From positions 1 to 8,176 of the forward strand of contig CATYZV010000068.1 in assembly GCA_958415865.1 (NCBI GenBank): 8,176 nucleotides of DNA, in the 5' to 3' direction. The stretch's first letter is position 1. Each line of letters starts with the position of its first letter. Below, in pieces: positions 1-5,630 of this stretch. Both the position numbers and the translations under genes were made by a program. The notes under the pieces are model-generated. The model saw only the letters and a program-made list of their open reading frames with translations. It was not told the DNA's origin and ran no database searches. The stretch comes from an uncultured Selenomonadaceae bacterium (lineage in GTDB: Bacteria > Bacillota > Negativicutes > Selenomonadales > Selenomonadaceae).

Positions 1-34
1 ATTATATATATTGCAACGGACAATTTTATAAATC

Positions 35-72
35 AAAAGCCAAGGCTACCCCTAAAGCCTTGGCTTTTTTTT
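35..72. terminator. Bidirectional rho-independent terminator closing the selD operon
   Basis: A perfect 13-bp inverted repeat (AAAAGCCAAGGCT at 35-47, AGCCTTGGCTTTT at 56-68) encloses an 8-nt loop. It sits directly after the DUF3343 stop codon, so it ends the minus-strand selD operon. The U-tract is asymmetric. Plus-strand transcripts would have eight T (65-72), whereas the minus-strand side has only four T followed by GATTTAT. The element should work in both directions but looks stronger for transcription entering from the left. A convergent gene left of the window is therefore plausible. The remaining bases 1-34 are AT-rich and show nothing else. Confidence 0.85.
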
Positions 73-73
73 A

Positions 74-322
74 TTAAAATTCCAATTCAGTCATCAATTT
101 GATTTTCAATTTATGCTCGGCGATGAAAGCAGTCAATTTATCTTTTGTCTCCGGCGGGCAGGTCCAGCCTATGCCGCAGCCGCCGGTCAAGGCGACGGGA
201 GCAGGCAGGAGCCTGCCGGGGAGATTCTCCGCTCGGCAAGCAGCTTCCAGAGCAAAGGCATCGTCAGGTGTGTTGAAGGTGATGACGAGACGTTTTTGCC
301 TGCCTAATTTATCTTTTAGCAT
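74..322 (-). CDS. DUF3343 family protein, putative selenium/sulfur-trait accessory protein
   Basis: This 82-residue protein matches the DUF3343 family by its size, its start (KRLVITFNTPDDAFALE) and its glycine-cysteine motif GGCGIGWTC. The motif carries Cys49 and Cys55; Cys29 is a third cysteine. No reaction is established for the family. Its known association is genomic: it travels with selD, yedF and a class V cysteine desulfurase in genomes that have selenium-dependent molybdenum hydroxylases. The fold is likely a small ferredoxin-like alpha/beta domain, and the conserved cysteine suggests a persulfide or perselenide carrier, which is inference. Its ATG overlaps the end of the desulfurase gene by 7 nt (ATGCTAA), with AGGGA just upstream, so translation is probably coupled. 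It is the last gene before the terminator. The family is fairly secure; the function is open. Confidence 0.85.
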   Translation of the reverse strand: MLKDKLGRQKRLVITFNTPDDAFALEAACRAENLPGRLLPAPVALTGGCGIGWTCPPETKDKLTAFIAEHKLKIKLMTELEF

Positions 323-1437
323 AGAGCATCCCTGATTTCGCGCATTGCCTTTAATGCTGTATCTACTTCATCGGTCGTATTGAAACGCGAAAAGCTGAAG
401 CGTACAGTGCCCTGCCGCGCTGTGCCTAATGCTTGATGGAGCAGCGGAGCACAATGTATGCCGCTGCGCACCGCGATTTTGTATTCCTGCCAGAGCTTGT
501 CGGCAACTGCACCGGAATCTACAGAGCCGATGTTGCAGCTTATGACGGGAACTCTATTGCCTTTAAAAGACCCATAGACTTTCACGTCGGGAATGTTCAG
601 CAGCCCTTCGTAAAAACGGCCGGCGAGCAGGATTGCTGCTTCATTTAATTCATTGGCGATAAGCCATTTTGCCGCGGCGTTCAGCCCGGCTATTCCGTGT
701 ATATTGGCAGTGCCCGCTTCAAATACGTACGGCATCATCTCAGGATGTGTTTTGGAAAAGCTGTAAAAGCCGCTGCCTCCGACTTTGACCGGCACGGGAT
801 GCAGCCCTTCGCGCAGTACTATGCCGCCTGTGCCCTGAGGACCGAGCATATCTTTGTGCCCGGTGAAACACAGTACATCTATTTGAGCATTGACTATATC
901 GAGCGGCACGATGCCGGCGACTTGAGCAGAATCGAGTATGAACAGGGCATCATGCTCATGTGCCAGTGATCCTATTGCCTGAATGTCGACCATGTTGCCC
1001 GTTACGTTTGAGGCACCTGTCGTGATGACGGCTACGGTATCGGGGCGGAAGGCCCTTTGCAGCAGAGCTAGGTCGATGCAGCCTTGAGCATCGACGGGCA
1101 GCACTGTTATATCGAGCTTGCCTTCTCGCAGAAACAGCGGGCGCAGCACGGAATTGTGGTCATTTGCCGTGGTTATAACATGGCCTTTGTGCAGAAAGGA
1201 TTCAATCACGAGGTTTAAGCTTTCGGTTATGCCGGAGGTAAAGGAGACATTTTCGGGCTTGGCGTTGAATAATCGAGCTATCGTCTGGCGGGCTTCATAG
1301 AGGATGTACGAGGCTTTGACCGAAGGTTCTGCTGTGCTGCGTGCGGCATTGCCTGCGCTGTTTATTGCATCTAATACTGCCTCAGCTACGCAGGCGGGAC
1401 GCTGCAGGCTGGTTGCCGCCTGATCCATGTAGATCAT
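316..1437 (-). CDS. Cysteine desulfurase family protein (class V aminotransferase, TIGR01977-like)
   Basis: PLP-dependent enzyme expected to take sulfur (or selenium from selenocysteine) off cysteine, leaving a persulfide/perselenide on the active-site Cys and releasing alanine. The 373 residues are full length for the family. Visible marks are the N-terminal IYMDQAATS, the PLP-stacking His94 (NDHNS), Asp169 (LDSAQ), the Schiff-base lysine Lys195 (TGHKD), the catalytic Cys329 in RSGIHCAP and an Arg at 347 (VRFSFSRFNT). The RxGxHCA context is the SufS/CsdA-like group II form, not the long mobile loop of IscS. The start at 1437 fits the family, whose proteins begin at the MIYxD segment; an in-frame ATG three codons later would cut into it. 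It overlaps yedF by 4 nt (ATGA) with only a weak ribosome site, so coupling is likely. Neighbours selD, yedF and DUF3343 point to selenium mobilisation for a molybdenum hydroxylase rather than general Fe-S assembly. The protein ends in a cysteine (Cys373). Confidence 0.92.
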   Translation of the reverse strand: MIYMDQAATSLQRPACVAEAVLDAINSAGNAARSTAEPSVKASYILYEARQTIARLFNAKPENVSFTSGITESLNLVIESFLHKGHVITTANDHNSVLRPLFLREGKLDITVLPVDAQGCIDLALLQRAFRPDTVAVITTGASNVTGNMVDIQAIGSLAHEHDALFILDSAQVAGIVPLDIVNAQIDVLCFTGHKDMLGPQGTGGIVLREGLHPVPVKVGGSGFYSFSKTHPEMMPYVFEAGTANIHGIAGLNAAAKWLIANELNEAAILLAGRFYEGLLNIPDVKVYGSFKGNRVPVISCNIGSVDSGAVADKLWQEYKIAVRSGIHCAPLLHQALGTARQGTVRFSFSRFNTTDEVDTALKAMREIRDALC

Positions 1438-2045
1438 GGCCTAATCACTTTGGCGGCATTAGCCTGCTTTTCTACGACATCCAGCATATTGATTATCTTG
1501 CCTGCTTTGAGCTGTTTCTTCAGCCCGTAGTATTCCACGCAAGTACCGCAGGCTGCAATTTCCACGCCTGCATCTTCAAGCCGCTTTATATCCTCAAGCG
1601 ATTCTGAGCCTTCGACGAGCAGCTTTACTCCGCTGTTGTAGAAGATTATGCTCTTGGGGAGTTTTTGCAGGCAGGTCAGCGAGTAGATAAATCCTTTTAT
1701 GAGTAAAGCACCGAGTTTTTCATCGCCCTGTCCCATCAGATTGCTGCCGATGACGACGACGAGCGAGGATTCCATATCGACGGGAACATCGCAGGCGATT
1801 TCTTCCTGCTGGGGCATTACGAAGGATTTCTTCATGAACATGGAGACGATGTAATCTGTTCCCTGCTGGACTTTTTTCGTCGGCAGATTCATCTGGTCAG
1901 CCATTTTTTCCAGATTTTGAGCAGATACAGGATCGTTTACGAGCACGTGCAGCTGGTCTTCTGAGGTCAGTGTCTTTAGTGCATCTCTGGCCATGACCAG
2001 AGGCTTGGGGCAGGCCTGTCCTCTTGCATCTATTGTTTTTTCCAT
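1434..2045 (-). CDS. yedF: Selenium metabolism protein YedF (TusA domain plus DsrE-like domain)
   Basis: Two-domain protein of 203 residues. Residues 1-72 are a TusA/SirA domain with the sulfur-carrier motif ACPKP and reactive Cys12. Residues about 93-200 are a DsrE-like domain that begins LVVVIGSNLMGQGDEKLG and contains a CxxC pair in ACGTCVEYYG (Cys166, Cys169). This architecture is the form known as 'selenium metabolism protein YedF' (TIGR03527), which tracks with orphan selD genes. It probably accepts sulfur or selenium from the desulfurase encoded next to it and passes it on between its two cysteine sites; the direction and the chemical species are inference. The start at 2045 has AAAGG 11 nt upstream. 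The gap from selD is 56 nt with no terminator, and the 3' end overlaps the desulfurase start by 4 nt. Confidence 0.93.
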   Translation of the reverse strand: MEKTIDARGQACPKPLVMARDALKTLTSEDQLHVLVNDPVSAQNLEKMADQMNLPTKKVQQGTDYIVSMFMKKSFVMPQQEEIACDVPVDMESSLVVVIGSNLMGQGDEKLGALLIKGFIYSLTCLQKLPKSIIFYNSGVKLLVEGSESLEDIKRLEDAGVEIAACGTCVEYYGLKKQLKAGKIINMLDVVEKQANAAKVIRP

Positions 2046-2101
2046 AAAATTTCACGCCTTTCTATAGCATTACAGCAAATTTGAATATGATTAACAGGCA
2101 G

Positions 2102-3118
2102 TTATTTGATGTAGATCATCTTATCGGAACGTGCTTGTATCGTTCCGGCTATACCGCAATTTATATTTGCTTTTTTTAATTCATCGAGCAGAGCATCTGC
2201 CTGTGCTTTATTTACACTGATTAAAAGTCCGCCTGAAGTCTGCGGGTCAAACAGCACTTCCTGCCAGGCAAACGGCACATGGTCGGCGAATGAAATTTTA
2301 TCAGCGGCAAAATTACGGTTGCGCTGTCCGGCTGCCGTTATGAGAAAATTGTCGGCACATTCTAGTGCTTCCTCAAATACCGGTACAGTGGGAGTATTTA
2401 TGACTGCGCTGAAGTTCTGGCCGAGCATTTCGCTCAAATGCCCGATGAAGCCGAAGCCGGTTACATCAGTGCAGGCGTGCACGTCAAAAGAGCGCATTAT
2501 CTCTGAAGCTGTTTTATTGAGTCTAGTCATAGAGGCGATCGCTTTGTCTACAGTCTGCCGGCTGACTTCGTTGACGGAATTTGCCGCCATGATGATGCCG
2601 ATGCCTAAAGGCTTGGTCAAGATGAGCGCATCGCCTGCCTGCGGTGTGTTGTTGCGGTAGATTTTCTGAGGATTTACGATTCCGGTAACGGCAAGACCGT
2701 ATTTGATGTCGCTATCGCTGATGGAGTGGCCGCCTGAGAGCACGCCGCCGGCTTCTTTTATTTTATCTGCACCGCCTGCCATTATCTGTCCTAATACATT
2801 TAAATCTTCGTGTTCCGGAAAGCAGACGATGTTCTGTGCCGTCTTCACTGTGCCGCCCATCGCGTAGATGTCGCTGACGGCATTAGCTGCGGCAATCTGT
2901 CCGAATGTATAGGGGTCATTGACCATCGGAGGGAAAAAGTCCAGCGTCTGTATCATGGCTATATCATCGGTCAGTCTGTAGACGGAAGCATCGTCGCTTG
3001 AATCAAAACCGACGATCAGATTATCGTCAGAAAACGCAGGCAGAGCGGAAAGTACTCTGCTGAGGACGCGCTGACCGAGTTTTGCCGTGCAACCGCCGCT
3101 TTTGCATAAAATCATCAA
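2102..3118 (-). CDS. selD: Selenide, water dikinase SelD (selenophosphate synthetase, Cys form)
   Basis: Cytosolic enzyme that makes selenophosphate, AMP and phosphate from selenide, ATP and water. The 338 residues are near full length. The glycine-rich N-terminus SGGCTAKLG holds the catalytic Cys10 and Lys13, matching E. coli Cys17 and Lys20, so this is the cysteine and not the selenocysteine form. Probable Mg/ATP ligands are Asp43 (SSDDASVY), Asp60 (TLDFFPP), Asp83 (NAVSDIYAMGG) and Asp218 (CTDVTGFG). GGHSISDSDIKYGLAVTG is also typical. Small departure: VNDPY where VDDPY is usual. GAGGTG lies 5 nt before the first of two tandem ATGs, and an in-frame TGA four codons upstream excludes a longer protein. 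It leads the unit with yedF, desulfurase and DUF3343. With no selA, selB or selC in view, the likely use is a selenium-containing molybdenum hydroxylase, though tRNA or protein selenation elsewhere cannot be excluded. Confidence 0.97.
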   Translation of the reverse strand: MMILCKSGGCTAKLGQRVLSRVLSALPAFSDDNLIVGFDSSDDASVYRLTDDIAMIQTLDFFPPMVNDPYTFGQIAAANAVSDIYAMGGTVKTAQNIVCFPEHEDLNVLGQIMAGGADKIKEAGGVLSGGHSISDSDIKYGLAVTGIVNPQKIYRNNTPQAGDALILTKPLGIGIIMAANSVNEVSRQTVDKAIASMTRLNKTASEIMRSFDVHACTDVTGFGFIGHLSEMLGQNFSAVINTPTVPVFEEALECADNFLITAAGQRNRNFAADKISFADHVPFAWQEVLFDPQTSGGLLISVNKAQADALLDELKKANINCGIAGTIQARSDKMIYIK

Positions 3119-3160
3119 ATCACCTCAATTATAAATTATAATAAGGTTAAGTCTATATCT

Positions 3161-3189
3161 ATTGTACTCACAAGCGAAAAAAACTGCAA
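3161..3189 (-). promoter_or_regulatory. Candidate promoter for the selD operon
   Basis: On the minus strand, TTGCAG (3184-3189) and TACAAT (3161-3166) are 17 nt apart and would give a leader of roughly 35-40 nt before selD. The -35 is weak (three of six) and lies inside the arm of the preceding terminator. Two perfect TATAAT hexamers occur closer to the gene (3135-3140 and 3128-3133) but lack a recognisable -35 at 16-18 nt. The stretch 3119-3176 is very AT-rich, so a promoter somewhere here is likely while the exact hexamers are uncertain. Confidence 0.3.
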
Positions 3190-3235
3190 TGAAATATAAA
3201 AGCCGTTGCAGACTATTCTATTTCACTGCAGTTTT
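3177..3235 (-). terminator. Rho-independent terminator after the purine permease
   Basis: Arms at 3180-3196 (AAAACTGCAATGAAATA) and 3219-3235 (TATTTCACTGCAGTTTT) pair over 17 bp around a 22-nt loop. The only imperfect pair, 3189 with 3226, is a G-U wobble in the minus-strand RNA but an A-C mismatch in the plus-strand RNA. On the minus strand the hairpin runs into seven T (3183-3177). Both facts orient it as the terminator of the minus-strand permease transcript, separating it from selD. The loop contains TTGCAG (3206-3211), which could also pair with CTGCAA at 3184-3189, so an alternative smaller hairpin exists. Confidence 0.8.
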
Positions 3236-3253
3236 CTAATAGTGATAAAGAGC

Positions 3254-4585
3254 TTATTCTTTTATCTTGAGATTGCTGATTGCAGCTTCATCGTGCTTGT
3301 TCAAGATAGCGTTGAGGATGATGGCTGTCAAGCTGCCGATGGTGATGCCGCTGTGGAAGATGATGCTCCAGATGCCGGTGAGGTGCTGGAACAGCTGCGG
3401 TACAGCTACGGACAGCATACCCATGGCAATGCTGACACCGATGATAAGGAGGTTGTGATTGTTTTTGCCTTCAAAGCTGACTTTGCTCAGTGTCTTGATG
3501 CCGTTAGCAGCTACCATGCCGAACATGGCAATGCCGGCACCGCCGAGGACGGGCATCGGAATGCAGGCAACGAGCGCAGCCATTTTAGGGAACAGTCCCA
3601 AAACGATCAAGATGATGCCGGCACCGGCGATGACGAAGCGGCTCTTGACATTGGTGAGCGATAAGAGACCGATGTTCTGTGCAAATGCCGTGTAGGGGAA
3701 TGTGTTTAAAAAGCCGCCGAGCAGAGTGGAAAAGCCGTCTGCTCTGAGCCCGCGCGTCAGCATCTGCTTGGTTGCAGGCTTGTCGACGATTTCGCCTACG
3801 GCGATGATGTCGCCTGTCGTTTCAACCATGACTACGAGCATTACGAGGATCATGACGATGATATCGGATATATTAAATGTAGGAAATCCAAAATGCAGCG
3901 GAGTTACAATACCTATCCAGTCAGCTCTGCCGATAGCAGAAAAATCGGTATAGCCGAAGAAGGATGCGACGATTGTGCCGACGATGAGGCCTAAGAGTAC
4001 CGAAATATTTTTCCAGAAGCCGGAGAAATAGCTGTAGAAGAAGATGACTACTGCCAATACGAACATAGCCAGGCACAGCGTCTGTATATCGCCGAAGTTC
4101 TTGTCAGCAGGATTGCCGCCGCCTGCCCAGCGCACAGCTACAGGCAGAAGCGACATACCGATGATGGTTACGACGCTGCCCGTTACGACAGGAGGAAAGA
4201 AGCGCACCAGTTTGCTGAAGTACGGTGCGAGCAGGAATACAAATAAGCCGCCGACGATTACAGCCCCGTATATAGCCGTCAGACCGTCAGCTTGTCCGAT
4301 CATGACCATCGGCGATACGGCTGCAAAGGTAACGCCTTGTACAATAGGCAGGCGGCTGCCCATCTTGAACGGGCCGAGTGTCTGAATCAGCGTGGCAATA
4401 CCGCTTGTGAATAAATCTGCATTGATGAGAAAGATGAGATCTTCTGTGCTCAGACCGATGGCATTAGCAAGGATCAAGGGCACGGCTACTGCACCGGCAT
4501 ACATAGCCAGCACATGCTGGAAGCCGTAGAGAAACGACTGTCCGAGTGGTAATTTTTCATCGACAGGATGGACAAAATTACTCAT
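3254..4585 (-). CDS. NCS2 family purine permease (xanthine/urate class)
   Basis: Inner-membrane nucleobase:cation symporter of 443 residues, highly hydrophobic with the usual many-helix layout and no signal peptide. NCS2 landmarks are QHV at 23-25 in the first helix, the LPIVQGVTFAAVSPM block at 79-93, Glu255 and Asp259 in VETTGDIIAVGE (positions of XanQ Glu272 and Asp276), Asp283 in RADGFSTLLGG, and the signature QNIGLLSLTN starting at Gln303-Asn304. The Glu/Asp/Gln/Asn set matches xanthine and urate transporters and not uracil carriers. The signature normally ends in T followed by R, K or G; here it is T-N (Asn312), so the exact substrate is uncertain. It lies between the Moco genes and the selenium genes, as expected if the cell takes up purines for a selenium- and molybdenum-dependent purine hydroxylase. 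An AGGAGG stands 13 nt before the ATG. It is followed by a terminator. Confidence 0.93.
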   Translation of the reverse strand: MSNFVHPVDEKLPLGQSFLYGFQHVLAMYAGAVAVPLILANAIGLSTEDLIFLINADLFTSGIATLIQTLGPFKMGSRLPIVQGVTFAAVSPMVMIGQADGLTAIYGAVIVGGLFVFLLAPYFSKLVRFFPPVVTGSVVTIIGMSLLPVAVRWAGGGNPADKNFGDIQTLCLAMFVLAVVIFFYSYFSGFWKNISVLLGLIVGTIVASFFGYTDFSAIGRADWIGIVTPLHFGFPTFNISDIIVMILVMLVVMVETTGDIIAVGEIVDKPATKQMLTRGLRADGFSTLLGGFLNTFPYTAFAQNIGLLSLTNVKSRFVIAGAGIILIVLGLFPKMAALVACIPMPVLGGAGIAMFGMVAANGIKTLSKVSFEGKNNHNLLIIGVSIAMGMLSVAVPQLFQHLTGIWSIIFHSGITIGSLTAIILNAILNKHDEAAISNLKIKE

Positions 4586-4598
4586 TTTTGTGATAAAG

Positions 4599-4604
4599 CC
4601 TCCT
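4599..4604 (-). promoter_or_regulatory. Ribosome binding site of the permease, unusually long spacing
   Basis: A perfect AGGAGG on the minus strand is separated from the ATG at 4585 by 13 nt, longer than the usual 5-10. No closer in-frame ATG, GTG or TTG is available, and the protein N-terminus looks normal for NCS2, so the start stands. Confidence 0.6.
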
Positions 4605-4633
4605 AAAAAACTATTAAATTAATGAGATACCTT

Positions 4634-4662
4634 ATTATATACTAAATGAGAAGAATTAACCA
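4634..4662 (-). promoter_or_regulatory. Candidate promoter for the purine permease
   Basis: On the minus strand a perfect TATAAT (4634-4639) lies in the 70-nt gap between moaA and the permease, about 50 nt before the start codon. The sequence 17 nt upstream is TGGTTA (4657-4662), a poor -35 that overlaps the moaA stop codon. No terminator is visible in the gap, so the permease may also be read through from the Moco genes. Confidence 0.35.
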
Positions 4663-5630
4663 CCGATTTGAGACATAGATTTACATTCTTCACCGAAATT
4701 TTTATGCTGTGCCAGATTGTGGCACGGAGGCTTGCTCAAAATACATTTTTTTACGGCTGATATAATTTCTTCATCACAGCAGCCTTTATTTATCATCTGC
4801 TTTAAATCTGTGCCGCTGTTTTCCAGCAGGCAGGGGCGCAGAATGCCGCGGCTGGTCAGGCGTATTCTTGCACAGCTAGAGCAAAAATTGTGCGAGAGCG
4901 TAGAGATGAAGCCGACGGGCACAGTCAATTTATCCGCTAGGTAATAATGAGCGGGGCTGCTCCTATCGGCTGCTTCCAAAGGCTGAAGGCTGCCAAAGTG
5001 TCCACGCAGTACATTTTTTAATGCAGTTTCATCCATGCCGCGCCGGCCTTCGGCCGCCCCGAATGGCATCAATTCAATAAAGCGCAGCGGGATGCCGTTA
5101 TCTTGAGCAAACTGAACGAGCGGAATGATCTGATCGTCATTGACCTGCTGCAAGATGACGCTGTTCAATTTTATCGGGATATTGAGCCGGAGGCAGCGTT
5201 TAATGCCTGCCAAGACTTTATCGAGTTTACCTCCGCGCGTCAGGCGGGAAAAAACTTTCGGCTCTAAAGCATCTAAGCTGATGTTGATTTCATTCAGCCC
5301 GCTGGCGGCAAGCTCAGCGATTTTGTCGGCGAGCAGAATGCCGTTGGTAGTCAGCGCGATTTTTTCTATGCCCTTTAGCTTTTTAAAAGCAGAGATCAAT
5401 TCTTTCAGATGAGGATAGAGCAGAGGCTCACCTCCTGTAAGCCTTATCTTGGTTATGCCGGTAGAGGTGATCAGCGGCACCAAGCGCAGGTAATCCTCGC
5501 GCGACAACAGCGAATCATTATGCAGTGCTGTTTGGCACCCGTCAGGAAGGCAGTAGAGGCAGCGCAGATTGCAGCTGTCTGTCAAAGATACGCGCAGGTA
5601 ATTTATTTCACGGCAAAATCCATCGCGCAT
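4656..5630 (-). CDS. moaA: GTP 3',8-cyclase MoaA (radical SAM)
   Basis: First enzyme of molybdenum cofactor synthesis: it converts GTP to 3',8-cyclo-GTP, the substrate of MoaC. The 324 residues are full length. The radical SAM cluster is CNLRCLYC (Cys20, Cys24, Cys27), followed by GGEP at 66-69. The second, substrate-side 4Fe-4S cluster uses Cys250, Cys253 and Cys267 in CSSCARIRLTSRGILRPC. The C-terminus ends in Gly-Gly (323-324), the tail needed for cyclase activity. The stop of the upstream MoeA-family gene and this ATG share one base (TAATG), with AAGGG 7 nt before the ATG, so translation is coupled. moaC and the MPT synthase genes are not in the window. The tail region carries several extra cysteines (284, 285, 296, 303, 316), which I cannot assign. 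Confidence 0.97.
   Translation of the reverse strand: MRDGFCREINYLRVSLTDSCNLRCLYCLPDGCQTALHNDSLLSREDYLRLVPLITSTGITKIRLTGGEPLLYPHLKELISAFKKLKGIEKIALTTNGILLADKIAELAASGLNEINISLDALEPKVFSRLTRGGKLDKVLAGIKRCLRLNIPIKLNSVILQQVNDDQIIPLVQFAQDNGIPLRFIELMPFGAAEGRRGMDETALKNVLRGHFGSLQPLEAADRSSPAHYYLADKLTVPVGFISTLSHNFCSSCARIRLTSRGILRPCLLENSGTDLKQMINKGCCDEEIISAVKKCILSKPPCHNLAQHKNFGEECKSMSQIGG

Noticed and set aside
99..1607. Several plus-strand open frames of 60-90 codons across the DUF3343, desulfurase and yedF genes
   Set aside because: All lie antisense to genes with strong family motifs, and none has a recognisable domain.
2046..2101. Separate promoter or terminator between selD and yedF
   Set aside because: The 56-nt gap has no hairpin with a T-run and no convincing -35/-10 pair, so the two genes are read as one transcript.
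3119..3130. In-frame TGA four codons before the selD ATG, considered as a possible selenocysteine codon in a longer SelD
   Set aside because: The TGA is part of the GAGGTG ribosome-site region, no start lies sensibly upstream, and the catalytic residue is already supplied by Cys10 inside the frame.
3206..3664. 152-codon plus-strand open frame
   Set aside because: It lies antisense to the 3' end of the clearly coding permease gene and crosses its terminator; its translation is low-complexity and Asp/Ala/Glu-rich, typical of a shadow frame.
4586..4655. Purine riboswitch before the permease
   Set aside because: The gap is only 70 nt, about 50 nt of it after the -10, with no room for the three-way junction and no conserved core that I can see.
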